Assembly: GCF_003315205.1 (NCBI RefSeq)
Contig: NZ_QNRR01000008.1
Span: 352,270-416,269, forward strand
Direction of reading: 5' to 3'
From: Roseimicrobium gellanilyticum
Lineage (GTDB): Bacteria; Verrucomicrobiota; Verrucomicrobiia; Verrucomicrobiales; Verrucomicrobiaceae
Length of the DNA stretch: 64,000 nucleotides
This document shows positions 8,024-17,268 of this stretch, piece after piece; position 1 is the first letter of the stretch; every line of letters begins with the position of its first letter. The translations under genes and the position numbers were made by a program. The notes under the pieces are model-generated. The model was not told the DNA's origin, did no database searches, and worked only from the letters and a program-made list of their open reading frames with translations.

Positions 8024-8085
8024 GAGCTTCTTGTGCTCCGCGGAAATGATGCACGCTATTGCGCGTATCACTGCACATCACCGGT

Positions 8086-9030
8086 ATGAAACGCACACGC
8101 TTCCTCTGTATCTCCGCGCTCATGGGCGCGGCTCTTTGCTGGTCCATCTCCGCATCTGCCTTCTCTCAAGAAAAAGAGAAACCCAAGTCGCCACCACCCG
8201 ATGACGGCAAGCTGCGCATCATCGTCTTCGGCGCGCATCCGGATGATGCGCAGTACAAGGCGGGCGGCACAGCGGCGAAGTGGGCGAAGCTGGGCCATCA
8301 TGTGAAGCTCGTCTCGGTCACGAATGGCGACATCGGCCATTGGCAATCGGCGGGTGGCCCGCTGGCACAGCGTCGACTCGCAGAGGTGCAGAAGGCGGAT
8401 GCGGTGGTGGGCGCGACCACCGAGGTGCTGGACATTCACGATGGCGAGCTCATGCCTTCACTGGAGAATCGCAAGACCATCATCAAGCTCATCCGTGAGT
8501 GGCAGGCGGACATTGTGATATCGCATCGCCCGTGGGACTACCACCCGGACCATCGCTATGTGGGCATCCTGGTGCAGGACGCGGCCTTCATGGTCACGGT
8601 GCCTTTCGTGTGTCCTGAGGTGCCGCCGGTGAAGAAGAATCCGCTCTTCCTCTATTCGAGTGATCTCTTCAAGAAGCCTTATCCTTTCCAGGCAGACATC
8701 ATCGTCTCGGTGGATGATGTCTTCGACCAGAAGCTGAAGGCCATTCATGAAATGCCCTCGCAAGCGTATGAAGGCGGGGCGAGCGGCAGTGCAGAGCATG
8801 TGAAGAACGTGCCGCCTGCAGGAGATGTCGCAGCGCGTATGGGCTGGCTGCGCGAGCGATGGGAGCGCCGGCAGGGTGGGGAGGCGAATCGTTTTCGTGA
8901 AGTGCTCACGAAGTGGTATGGCCCGGAGAAAGGCGCTGCGGTGAAGTTTGCCGAGGCCTTTGAGATCTGCGAGTACGGGCGCCAGCCGACGGATGAAGAG
9001 GTAAAGAAGCTGTTCCCCTTCTTCCCATGA
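8086..9030 (+). CDS. secreted PIG-L (LmbE-like) family deacetylase
   Basis: A 314-residue protein starting at ATG 8086 with a signal peptide (MKRTRFLCISALMGAALCWS...AFSQ). It carries the zinc-binding motif FGAHPDDAQYKAGGTA and the second metal/catalytic segment ISHRPWDYHPDHRYVG, both characteristic of PIG-L/LmbE N-deacetylases, which remove acetyl groups from GlcNAc-containing substrates. Export to the periplasm and the neighbouring ceramidase-like gene suggest action on an external amino-sugar or glycolipid substrate. Its stop overlaps the start of the next gene by 4 bases (ATGA), so the two are almost certainly cotranslated. Planctomycetal and verrucomicrobial genomes contain many secreted PIG-L paralogues of unknown substrate. 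Confidence 0.88.
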   Translation: MKRTRFLCISALMGAALCWSISASAFSQEKEKPKSPPPDDGKLRIIVFGAHPDDAQYKAGGTAAKWAKLGHHVKLVSVTNGDIGHWQSAGGPLAQRRLAEVQKADAVVGATTEVLDIHDGELMPSLENRKTIIKLIREWQADIVISHRPWDYHPDHRYVGILVQDAAFMVTVPFVCPEVPPVKKNPLFLYSSDLFKKPYPFQADIIVSVDDVFDQKLKAIHEMPSQAYEGGASGSAEHVKNVPPAGDVAARMGWLRERWERRQGGEANRFREVLTKWYGPEKGAAVKFAEAFEICEYGRQPTDEEVKKLFPFFP

Positions 9031-10397
9031 CCGCACGTTCCATCCGCTCGCTGCTGCTCGGCGTGATGCTTGCCGGGAGTCTTCCACTCGCAAGTGAAGC
9101 GAAGTCCACCCCACCCGGCCTGCGCGTGGGCGCGGCAGCAGCGAGTTTCGTGGCGGATGATTCCATGGAGATCGCGGGCAGCATCCTCCCAGGCAAAGCG
9201 ACGGGGCAGGAGGGGGAACTGCGCGCCGTGGCCGTGGTACTGGAGAAGGCGCCGCACCCAAAGGTGGCCATGGTGGCGTGCGACATCCTCATGATCACGC
9301 GTGATCTGCTGGATCCTGTGGTGGCGGAGATTGAGAAGACCACCGGCATCCCTGCCTCACATGTGCTCATCAACTGCACCCACACGCATCACGCGCCGAG
9401 CACGGTGAAGGTGCACGGCTACGGACGGAACGAAGCCTTCTGCAAGGAAGTGCAGAAGAAGATTCTCGAAGCGGTGCAGAAAGCGGATGCGAATCTCGCG
9501 AAGCAGACGGAGGACTGCCAGTTTCACTTCGCCCTGGGGCACGAGGATACCATCGGGCAGAACAGCCGGCAGATGCTCTCGGATGGCACCATCTACTGGA
9601 CGGGTGAGCGCAGTGACTTTGTACGGCCTACGGGACCCTTCGATCCTGAGCTGCCCGTCTTCGCCTTTCGCGACAGCGCCGGGAAGCTGCTTGCGATGAT
9701 GTACAATCACTCCACGCACACCATCGGCCTACGCACGGGTGGGAAGCGTTCGCCTTCTTTCTATGGTCTTGCCGCGCAGGAGCTGGAGCAGGACATGGGT
9801 GGTGTGGTCTCCTTTCTGGAAGGGGCCTCCGGCTCCACGCACAATCTCTTTGTGCCCTCCCTCACGGCCATCACGAAGATGAAGCAGAGTGTGAGCGAGA
9901 CCCTGGCAAAGGCACAGCCACGTGAAGTGTATCGCATCGCCGCGATGAAGCAGCCGTTTGTCTTCAAGGTGCGCCAGTTCGATGAGGCGCGTGAAGAGTA
10001 TGCCGTCACCACCTACTGCCAGAAGCGCATCCCCACACGAGCGGAGGACACGGCGAGGGTTTTTCGAAATATGCGCAAAGAGCTCGCTCCGCTGCAAGGG
10101 CAGGAGCGCACCACGTGGATTCAGGTCATGGTCATAGGAGACGTGGCCATCGTGGGAGTGCCTGCGGAGTTCTTCACCAAGCTGGGGCTGGATATCAAGA
10201 ATCGTTCTCCCTACCGACACACGTACATCGCGGAGTTGGCGAATGACTGGATTGGCTACATCCCGGATCAAGATGCCTTCAAACTCGGCGGCTACCAGGT
10301 GTGGACCGGCTTTCACAGCTATGCCGAGCCCGGGACCGGTGAGCGTTTGGTGGATGCCGTGGTGGAGATGCTCGAGAAGCTGGCGCAGTCTCCTTAG
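9027..10397 (+). CDS. secreted neutral ceramidase-like hydrolase
   Basis: A 456-residue protein with a signal peptide (MTARSIRSLLLGVMLAGSLPL...A). The mature protein opens with GLRVGAAAASFVADDSMEIAG, a diverged form of the family opening. The metal-binding motif INCTHTHHAPS and the MMYNHSTHTIG motif match the neutral/alkaline ceramidase-like family, and the C-terminal GYIPDQDAFKLGGYQVW segment is also typical. It is translationally coupled to the PIG-L deacetylase (ATGA overlap), so both proteins probably act on the same substrate: a deacetylase plus an amidase-type enzyme on a glycolipid or amino-sugar. The substrate is inferred, not shown. Confidence 0.82.
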   Translation: MTARSIRSLLLGVMLAGSLPLASEAKSTPPGLRVGAAAASFVADDSMEIAGSILPGKATGQEGELRAVAVVLEKAPHPKVAMVACDILMITRDLLDPVVAEIEKTTGIPASHVLINCTHTHHAPSTVKVHGYGRNEAFCKEVQKKILEAVQKADANLAKQTEDCQFHFALGHEDTIGQNSRQMLSDGTIYWTGERSDFVRPTGPFDPELPVFAFRDSAGKLLAMMYNHSTHTIGLRTGGKRSPSFYGLAAQELEQDMGGVVSFLEGASGSTHNLFVPSLTAITKMKQSVSETLAKAQPREVYRIAAMKQPFVFKVRQFDEAREEYAVTTYCQKRIPTRAEDTARVFRNMRKELAPLQGQERTTWIQVMVIGDVAIVGVPAEFFTKLGLDIKNRSPYRHTYIAELANDWIGYIPDQDAFKLGGYQVWTGFHSYAEPGTGERLVDAVVEMLEKLAQSP

Positions 10398-10711
10398 AGC
10401 GAGCACTGCCCATATGCCTGCGATTGCGGGTAACTTGGAAAGCGCCTGACTTTGAAGGTATTCCAACCTATCCAAGGGGTGGTAAGTATTTCTGCGTAGA
10501 GGTGTTATGGGGGCTGGAGTGGCTTCAAAACCAAGGAACTACCGGCCTATGGTATTTCTCCGTCCAAGTAAAGAATTGACACAAATTGCAATATATTGCA
10601 AAACTAAGCAATTCTTTAGTCTATTTCTTTAGGAATTGCTAAAGAGCACCTGTCGCCCGCAGGGGGACATCCTCATCATGGTCTATGTAGTTCAATCCTA
10701 GCGTTTTACCA
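10398..10711. other. A+T-rich leader before glycan cluster with perfect palindrome
   Basis: No gene is seen. The second half is visibly more A+T-rich than its surroundings. It contains a perfect 16-base palindrome, TTGCAATATATTGCAA (10586-10601), next to a TTGACA hexamer (10576-10581), and related AATTG/CAATT half-motifs around 10605-10645. The position just before the first glycosyltransferase gene suggests a promoter/operator region, but no convincing -10 box at the right distance was found. Confidence 0.4.
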
Positions 10712-11722
10712 ATGTCGATGCCTCTCGTCTCTGTTGTCATTCCGGCATACAATGCCGGAAGAACCATCGTGGAGACCTTGAACTCGGTCTTGCGGCAGTC
10801 GTACGAGAATCTGGAGATCATCGTCGTGGACGACGGATCTACGGATGGCACCTGCAAGCTCGTGCGGGCGCTGGCTGAAAGGGATGCTCGCATCCGTGTG
10901 ATTTGCCAGAGGAAGTCCGGAGTGGCGCTGGCGAGAAATGCAGGCATCACGGCCGCCAGGGGAGTTTATATCGCCCCGCTGGATGCGGACGACCTCTGGC
11001 ATCCCAAGCGGGTGCAGTTGCATGTGGAGGCGCTGGAGGCCGCAGGTCCTGACACAGCGGTGGCCTATTCCCCTTTCTACCTCATTGACCGGGATGGGAA
11101 GGCCTTCGCCAAGTCGGTGCTGTACAACTATTCCGGAGATGTCTTCGAGAGGCAACTCGGGCAGAATCTGGTGGGAAATGGCAGCGGGCTCACCGTGCGC
11201 CGCTCTGCCGCGGTGGAAGTGGGAGGGTACTCCTCGCTGCTTTTCGAAAAGGGCGCGCAGGGTTGTGAGGACTTCCTGTTCCAGTTGGAGCTGGCTCGCC
11301 GGTATCAGTACGTGTGTGTGCCCCATTACCTGGTGGGATACCGGAAGTATCCGGGAAACATGTCATCTGACCTGGTCCAGATGAGATATTCGCAGCTGCA
11401 TATGTATGCCTATCTGTGCAGCAAGTATGGGCTGCCCAAGGAGTCCGTGAGCAAGCATGCCAGCGAGATTCTCTGGTCGCTCGTGCGCGTGGTGCTCCAC
11501 AGCAAGGGCAAGAGGGCTGCAGGCATGGAAATCTTGAAGTGGGTGCGGGACCTCCACCAGGTGACGCACATCATCGAGTGCCTCACCGAGTTCGTGCTCG
11601 CGAAGTTGGGTCGCTTGCTCCGCCGGTTCCCGGAGGTGGGAATTGCCGTGGCCAGCAGAGTGACGGCTGGTGTGGGTGGTCTGTTTCCCCTCCACGGAGT
11701 CATCGAGCATATCGCGCTGTAA
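10712..11722 (+). CDS. family 2 glycosyltransferase
   Basis: A 336-residue GT-A fold glycosyltransferase. The N-terminal nucleotide-binding core is complete: VSVVIPAYNAGRTIVETLNS, then IIVVDDGSTDGT, then the DxD-type metal/UDP-sugar site in APLDADDLWHP. The acceptor-side segment follows with GCEDFLFQLELARRYQYVCV (ED motif). The C-terminal 100 residues are helical and lack clear membrane spans, so the enzyme is probably cytoplasmic or peripheral. The donor and acceptor sugars cannot be read from sequence. It is the first gene of a same-strand cluster with the trifunctional glycan enzyme and the ABC exporter, 109 bases before the next start. Confidence 0.9.
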   Translation: MSMPLVSVVIPAYNAGRTIVETLNSVLRQSYENLEIIVVDDGSTDGTCKLVRALAERDARIRVICQRKSGVALARNAGITAARGVYIAPLDADDLWHPKRVQLHVEALEAAGPDTAVAYSPFYLIDRDGKAFAKSVLYNYSGDVFERQLGQNLVGNGSGLTVRRSAAVEVGGYSSLLFEKGAQGCEDFLFQLELARRYQYVCVPHYLVGYRKYPGNMSSDLVQMRYSQLHMYAYLCSKYGLPKESVSKHASEILWSLVRVVLHSKGKRAAGMEILKWVRDLHQVTHIIECLTEFVLAKLGRLLRRFPEVGIAVASRVTAGVGGLFPLHGVIEHIAL

Positions 11723-11831
11723 TGGAAAGGTTGCTCTTCAGCACCGGTCTTGAGTCAGATGGTCGCCGGGAAGTCGGCAGGGGACGCTGTTGCTCCATGA
11801 GCTGGCACCCAGAGATGGAGATGGATGCCTC

Positions 11832-14795
11832 ATGAGTCTCACGCGAACAGCCCTGCCTGAGATCTCAGTGGTGATGCCCGCGCGCGATGCCTCACGCACC
11901 CTGAAGGAAAGCGTGGCGTCCCTGCAGGCGCAGACTTTCCAGACGTGGGAGCTCATCATCGTGGATGATGGCTCAAGTGATGGCACCGGTGACATGGCCC
12001 GGGAGCTCAGTGGGCAGGACTCGCGCATCCGTTGTTTTTCCCAAGAGCATGCCGGGGTCTCACATGCGCGGAATCGCGGCCTTGCCCAGGCGGCCGGTGA
12101 GTGGGTGCTCTTTTTGGACAGCGACGACACCATCGCTCCCAATCATCTGGAGGTGATGCTGGCCGCTGCCCGGGAGCATGCTGTGGACATGGTGGTGTGT
12201 GGCTATGCGAGGAGCGTGGGACCCGAGGGCGAGATATTCGAAGGTGAGCGCACTCCCATTTCGCGGGATGGCTGTGTGGAGCTGGCTGCGAGTGCGCACT
12301 TTCCCATCCACGCCGCGATCACGAGACGTGAGCTGATTGTGAAAGCGGGAGGTTTTGATCCATCACTGGAGGCCTGTGAAGACTGGGACCTCTGGCTGAA
12401 GGTCGCAGGACAGGGAGTCACGCTCGCCACCGTACCGCAGAGTCTCGCCATCTATCGGAACCGTGCGCAATCGCTCTCCAAGAGCAGCCAGAAGATGTGG
12501 CACGGGGCCAATGAAGTGCTGATCCGTCAGCAGCGTGAAGCTTACGGACCATCCATGGCGCGCTACAAGCCGGAGGCGCGGAAGATAGCCTGCCGCCGGA
12601 CGTGGTTCCTCCTGTGGTCCGGGGCGATTGCTGCGGCGCAGGGAGATGCATCGCTTGAGCCTTCGGGCACGGAAGGGGAACTGGCGGCGCCTCGACCAGC
12701 GGACCGCTGGCACACCCAGGCACTGGTGGAAGGCCTGAGCCTGGGAGCGAACCTGCCCGTGCATCAACTGCTGGGAAGATGGGCGCAGATGGAGACGGGA
12801 CTGTTGCCACTGTTTCAGAGGGTGGAGGAGCGCACTGGGAAGAGCGGACTGGCGACATTGCTGGCGAAGGATCTCGCGGTTGAGCTGTTCCACTATTGCG
12901 CGTTGGAGGAGCCGATGATTGTGGGGGATGTCGCGCTGGTGCGTTTTGCGGATTTGCTTCGTCCAAGCTGGGTGCCGCCGCAGGTCGATGCGATCTATGT
13001 GCAGTGCCAGATCCACGGGGAGCTGTTCCGTATACCGGGCATCCCTGTGCTCTCCCATACGAAGGCGTGGGACACGATTCGCATCGCTGCGTTTGAGCTG
13101 GCCTGTCTGGTGAAGCCCTGGTCGCGCAAGAGGCGCTTCCTTCGTGCCTTGCTGAAGGGTGTGGCAGGCCTGCCGCCACGTGGAGAGACGCCTGCGACGG
13201 AGGCCGTGCAGACCATCTATGGGGTAGGGCCCGTCCCTCGTGGATACGAATCCTCACCCGGACCCTGCCCGGGTGAGGCCTGCTGCGCGGCTGAGACATC
13301 CGAGGCGGCTGTCTCTGAGGAGAGGCTCGACAAGGAGGATGTCTGGGAGTCGCTCTTCGAAAGCGAAGACCCGTGGGACTATGGCAATGTGTATGAGCAG
13401 ACGAAGTACCAGCAGACGCTGGATCTGCTGCCGCCGGTGACCTTCGAGTCGGCACTGGAAGTCGCCTGCGCGGAGGGACATTTCACCGTGAAGCTCTGTG
13501 AGCGCGTGAAGCGACTCCATGCCGTGGATATCTCGCAGACCGCGATCCGCCGTGCGCAGGAGCGTTGTCGTGAGAAGGGGAATGTCGAGTTCGCCACGCT
13601 CGACTTCATGACCCAGCCCATCGAGGGTACCTATGATCTCATCGTGTGCAGTGAGGTGCTGTACTATGTGGAGAGCCGCGAGCAGCTTGATGCAGTGATT
13701 GCGAAGTTCGCCGCGGCGCTGAATCCGGGTGGGTGCCTCCTCACGGCGCATGCGCGTCTCCTGGCAGATGACTCCACCCAAACAGCTTTTGATTGGGGAC
13801 ACGCCTTCGGAGCAGAGGGCATTGTGAAGGCCATGCGGCAGAATGGGGAACTGACACTGGCTGCCACCTTCTCCACGGACCTGTATCGCATTGATTTGCT
13901 GAAGAAAGCTCCAGCAGCGGGCGGTGAAACAAAGCTGGTCACAGGCATGTATGGTACCCCGCTGCCGGTGCATGTGGCTGCGCGAGTGGTGTGGCATGGC
14001 GCACGCCGCACGCGCCTGGAGGCCTGCGGTGAAGCCGCTACGCGCAAGCTGCCGGTGCTGATGTATCACCGCATCGCCGACGAGGGAGCGGCAAAGCTGG
14101 CAAAGTATCGCGTGTCCCCTGCGCAGTTCGAGAAGCAACTGCGCTATCTCAGGCGTCGCGGCTACTACTCCCTGGAGCCGGATGCCATCAATCCAGACTG
14201 GCCGCAGCAGGAGTTTCCGGGACGGCCTCTCATCATCACCTTTGATGATGGCTATGCGGACTTCGAGTCCACGGCGTGGCCCATCCTGCGCCGGAATGGT
14301 TTCACCGCGCATGTGTTCGTGTCCACGGGACAGGTGGGGGGAACTTCGAGCTGGGAAGAGGACGAGGACGAGGCCGACAGGCAGACGCTGATGACCTGGG
14401 AGCACATCCGGAAGCTCTCGGCCCAAGGCGTGACCTTCGGCAGTCATCTCGTCTCGCATACAGCCGCCACGAGCTTGAGCTCAGGCGCCCTGCTGAGGGA
14501 GGCGTATCGCTCGCGAACGACACTGGGGCACGCATTGGGGAGGCCTGTCTTCAGCATCGCACCGCCGTATGGGGCGCTGGGGTTCCGGGAGCAGCGCATC
14601 TTCCAGGCGGCAGGCTACCGCACCATCTACGCTGCCGGCGCAGACGCGGTGGCCCGCGTGGGGCAGGTGGTGCTGCAGCGCATCCGTGTGGATGAGCGCC
14701 TGGATTTGACGGCCTTTGGACGAAGCATGGATCTGGAGGATCCGGAACTCGACGCATGCGAACGGGATGCAGCAGGCATTGACAGCGCTCCGTAA
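11832..14795 (+). CDS. trifunctional glycosyltransferase / NodS-like methyltransferase / NodB-like polysaccharide deacetylase
   Basis: A 987-residue fusion, counted from ATG 11832 (a TTG at 11790 is also in frame). Residues ~8-230 form a GT2 domain (ISVVMPARDAS, IIVDDGSSDGT, LFLDSDDTIAP, EDWDLWLKVAG). Residues ~230-500 are a helical region without a clear family. Residues ~515-690 form a SAM methyltransferase of NodS type: DPWDYGNVYEQTKYQQTL, then motif I ALEVACAEGHF at 541, then YDLIVCSEVLYY. Residues ~740-960 are a polysaccharide deacetylase: LPVLMYHRI, TFDDGYAD at 803-810, GSHLVSH, IAPPYGA. NodC-like polymerisation, NodS N-methylation and NodB N-deacetylation are separate proteins in rhizobia. 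Here the same three kinds of domain are in one chain. The actual product is unknown. The stop overlaps the exporter gene by 29 bases. Confidence 0.88.
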   Translation: MSLTRTALPEISVVMPARDASRTLKESVASLQAQTFQTWELIIVDDGSSDGTGDMARELSGQDSRIRCFSQEHAGVSHARNRGLAQAAGEWVLFLDSDDTIAPNHLEVMLAAAREHAVDMVVCGYARSVGPEGEIFEGERTPISRDGCVELAASAHFPIHAAITRRELIVKAGGFDPSLEACEDWDLWLKVAGQGVTLATVPQSLAIYRNRAQSLSKSSQKMWHGANEVLIRQQREAYGPSMARYKPEARKIACRRTWFLLWSGAIAAAQGDASLEPSGTEGELAAPRPADRWHTQALVEGLSLGANLPVHQLLGRWAQMETGLLPLFQRVEERTGKSGLATLLAKDLAVELFHYCALEEPMIVGDVALVRFADLLRPSWVPPQVDAIYVQCQIHGELFRIPGIPVLSHTKAWDTIRIAAFELACLVKPWSRKRRFLRALLKGVAGLPPRGETPATEAVQTIYGVGPVPRGYESSPGPCPGEACCAAETSEAAVSEERLDKEDVWESLFESEDPWDYGNVYEQTKYQQTLDLLPPVTFESALEVACAEGHFTVKLCERVKRLHAVDISQTAIRRAQERCREKGNVEFATLDFMTQPIEGTYDLIVCSEVLYYVESREQLDAVIAKFAAALNPGGCLLTAHARLLADDSTQTAFDWGHAFGAEGIVKAMRQNGELTLAATFSTDLYRIDLLKKAPAAGGETKLVTGMYGTPLPVHVAARVVWHGARRTRLEACGEAATRKLPVLMYHRIADEGAAKLAKYRVSPAQFEKQLRYLRRRGYYSLEPDAINPDWPQQEFPGRPLIITFDDGYADFESTAWPILRRNGFTAHVFVSTGQVGGTSSWEEDEDEADRQTLMTWEHIRKLSAQGVTFGSHLVSHTAATSLSSGALLREAYRSRTTLGHALGRPVFSIAPPYGALGFREQRIFQAAGYRTIYAAGADAVARVGQVVLQRIRVDERLDLTAFGRSMDLEDPELDACERDAAGIDSAP

Positions 14796-16515
14796 GGCCA
14801 GGCACTCGTGGTGGGGGCGCCTCCCGCTCGTGGCCACACTCGCGGGTGATCTGCGCACCGCGCGGGAACTGCTCCCGCTCATCTCCGGATTGAAGCGTGC
14901 CCTGCCGGTGGCGGTGGTGCTGGGTCTGCTGTCTTCGGTGATCGATAGCTGTGCCGTCAGCCTCATGGTGCTGATTGTTTTCAAGGGTATCTCAAGTGAC
15001 TTCCCCTTGCCCGATGCAGGGCTGATTGGAGAGCTGGCATCTTTTGCCGAAGCGGCGGCGCAGAAGAGTCCTGTGGTGCTCTGGGGCACGGTCATTGGCA
15101 TCGCGCTGGTACGCGCCCTGGTGGCGGGCGCCTACAGCGTGCTGAGCGCGCACCTCACGAACAGCATTCATCACAGGACACGGCTCTCGTTGTTCGAGAA
15201 GTTCATGGCGCTGCCCTACCAGGACCTCGCGCGCACGGACTACGGCACCATGACGAATGCGCTGCAGGTGGAGAGCTGGTATGTCGCCGAGGTGGTGCGC
15301 TCGCTGTGCGGCCTGATGATCGCTGTCTGCTCCCTGGTCGTGTATCTCGTGATCGTCTTCTTCATTTCATGGCCACTCGGGATACTCGCCATGATCCTCG
15401 GGGGTGGATTGCGATGGCTCTGCGCCGGGTTGAAGCAGCCGCTGCGTCGCATGGGATTTGAGGCCACAAGGACGAATGAAGAGCTCGCGCTGCGCATGTA
15501 CACACGCATGCAGGCCATCCGCACCATCCGCGCCCATGGCTTCGAGAAGGCCGAGGTGGCGCAGTTCGAGGGGCTCTCCCGCGAGGTGGCGGGTGTCTTC
15601 ACCAGGATGGCTCTCGTGGAAAACTACCTGCGCCCCTTGAATGATGTCTCGATTCTTGTGGTCATGGCGGCACTGTGTTTCTTCTCCGCAGCCATGGGGG
15701 ACTCTCTCGCCATCACGGCCACGGTGATTGCGCTCATGTACCGGCTGCAACCGCACCTGGGCAGAATCGACGGAGCACTGCTGACCCTGGTGAAGTCGCA
15801 GGGGCCTCTGGCTGCCGTCCTGAAGCAACTCCGCGCGCCGGACATGCGGGATGATGCGATGGAGGACCTGTCCCTCCACTCGCCGTGGCAGACATTGCGA
15901 TTCGAGAAGGTCTCCTTTGCCTATGAACACGAGCCGGTGCTGGTGAACCTCAGCTTTGAACTCAAGCGCGGTTCGGTGCTTGCGATTCGTGGGTTGAGCG
16001 GCGCAGGGAAATCGACGCTCGTCAGCATGCTGCTGAAGCTGCTCAAGCCTGCGTCAGGACGCATCACCATCGATGCGCAGGACTTCATGCGCGTGAAGCG
16101 CGAACAGTGGCTCTCCGGTGTGGCTGCCGCAGGGCAGGACTTTGAGCTCATGGATGGCACACTGGCGGAGAACCTCATGCTGGGGAGAGATATTGCTGAA
16201 GAGGAGCTGCAGACCGCTCTGAGGCTGGCGGAGATTGATGACTTTGTGATGAAACTTCCCGAGGGTTTGCAGACGCGGGTGGGGGAGAAGGGCATCCGGC
16301 TCTCGGGAGGTCAGCGGCAGCGCATCGTTCTTGCACGCGCGCTGGCCGCGCATCCGGACCTCCTCATCCTGGACGAGGCCGCGAGTGCCGTGAGCATCGA
16401 CATGGAGCGGAAGATTTATGGGAACATCCGTCGTGCGAGACCTGGTATCACCCTGATTGTGGTCACGCATCGGGAGCTCCCGGAAGGTCTCGCCGATGAA
16501 GTGTTTGAGGTGTGA
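14767..16515 (+). CDS. type I ABC exporter, fused permease and ATPase
   Basis: A 582-residue half-transporter starting at ATG 14767, inside the end of the trifunctional gene (a TTG at 14716 is a less likely start). The N-terminal ~330 residues carry about six hydrophobic helices, including LPVAVVLGLLSSVIDSCAVS and LCGLMIAVCSLVVYLVIVFF. The ATPase follows with Walker A GLSGAGKSTL, signature LSGGQRQR, Walker B LLILDEAAS and the switch histidine in VVTHREL. The family includes exporters of lipids, peptides and oligosaccharide-lipids (MsbA-like). As the third cluster gene with a 29-base overlap, it most likely exports the product made by the two glycosyltransferase genes. As a half-transporter it would act as a homodimer. 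Confidence 0.92.
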   Translation: MQQALTALRKARHSWWGRLPLVATLAGDLRTARELLPLISGLKRALPVAVVLGLLSSVIDSCAVSLMVLIVFKGISSDFPLPDAGLIGELASFAEAAAQKSPVVLWGTVIGIALVRALVAGAYSVLSAHLTNSIHHRTRLSLFEKFMALPYQDLARTDYGTMTNALQVESWYVAEVVRSLCGLMIAVCSLVVYLVIVFFISWPLGILAMILGGGLRWLCAGLKQPLRRMGFEATRTNEELALRMYTRMQAIRTIRAHGFEKAEVAQFEGLSREVAGVFTRMALVENYLRPLNDVSILVVMAALCFFSAAMGDSLAITATVIALMYRLQPHLGRIDGALLTLVKSQGPLAAVLKQLRAPDMRDDAMEDLSLHSPWQTLRFEKVSFAYEHEPVLVNLSFELKRGSVLAIRGLSGAGKSTLVSMLLKLLKPASGRITIDAQDFMRVKREQWLSGVAAAGQDFELMDGTLAENLMLGRDIAEEELQTALRLAEIDDFVMKLPEGLQTRVGEKGIRLSGGQRQRIVLARALAAHPDLLILDEAASAVSIDMERKIYGNIRRARPGITLIVVTHRELPEGLADEVFEV

Positions 16516-16764
16516 GCCTTCGCGGGAAGCGCGGATTTCCACTTTCCAGTCCTATACGGAGTTAGGCTGAAGGGAGGCCCTTTCATTATTTAAAGTGCCC
16601 TGATAATTGCCAGGAAAACTGAGAGTCCTGAAGCGAGAGAAATTGCCAGCCCGCTGGATTCCCTAGTGAATTCGTGTGTCCTGCGCGCAAAAACGGGCAG
16701 CTAAAGGAAAATTAAGTATATTTTTGAGAGGGATTTGCGTTATGAATAAAGCTTCGCCAAGCCT

Positions 16765-17019
16765 ATGAAAACGTACCGCGTTGAGTCCAGGGTGGGTAGT
16801 ATGTCGGCTATATTAGCGGACGGGTGTCACGAGAGCAGAGTGGATTACCGCTTCGTCTGCGAAGGATTCATCGTCGCCCAATTTCCCAAAGCGATGGTGC
16901 GGGGTGTCTCCGAAATTCCTGTGGCGTCCACAGAGGTCGAAGCCCTGCTGGGTGTTGTTGCTCAGAATTGCACGGAAATGCCGGCAGTTGAGAGCACGCA
17001 AAGGTCGGCGGCAGCGTAG
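16765..17019 (+). CDS. small orphan protein, paralogue of the 48676 gene
   Basis: An 84-residue cytoplasmic-looking protein of unrecognised family. Its first ~50 residues align with the protein at 48676-48885: both begin M-x-TYRV, then have an A-D residue pair near position 18-19, an R-x-x-x-x-F segment, and a VAQF/CAEY step followed by A-x-VR. The fold pattern (short alternating hydrophobic strands) suggests a small beta barrel or beta-meander. The C-terminal part has no match in the second copy. No Shine-Dalgarno is seen. The upstream 249 bases hold no other gene. Function unknown; the recurrence of the pattern in one window is the main argument that both are real genes. Confidence 0.6.
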   Translation: MKTYRVESRVGSMSAILADGCHESRVDYRFVCEGFIVAQFPKAMVRGVSEIPVASTEVEALLGVVAQNCTEMPAVESTQRSAAA

Positions 17020-17133
17020 AGGTTGGTAAATCGAACCGTGGCTGTTTTTTACGCCGTGCCTGTGTGCCAGGTTAAGAAAGCATGTGCGATTCCAGAGGAC
17101 AATGGACGGGCAGAATGATCCAGAGGCTCTGAC

Positions 17134-17268
17134 GATGGGTCGCACTCGCTCGTGGTGCAATACGTCCTCAAGACTTGGCGACTTCGTCGCGACATGGCGT
17201 GCAGCAGGCTGCACTTGGGAAAGCGGCAGCAGGGCTCCACGCAGTCCAAGGACGCTGCGCGTCATGGT
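17134..17268. repeat. dispersed palindromic repeat, family 4, copy B
   Basis: A partial copy retaining the right half of the element: an ACTTGGCGACTTCGTCGCGA segment, a GTGCAGCAGGCTGCAC palindrome, the AAAGCGGCAGCAGGGCT arm and the closing GCAGTCCAAGGACGCTGCGC. The left arm is missing or diverged; a CACTCGCTCGTGG stretch upstream matches the inner part of copies E and F. It lies in the 383-base gap between the small orphan gene and the convergent dienelactone hydrolase gene, with no other gene visible there. Confidence 0.8.

Noticed and set aside
13254..14459. - strand frame of 401 codons opposite the trifunctional glycan gene
   Set aside because: Antisense to a conserved methyltransferase/deacetylase coding region; no motif.
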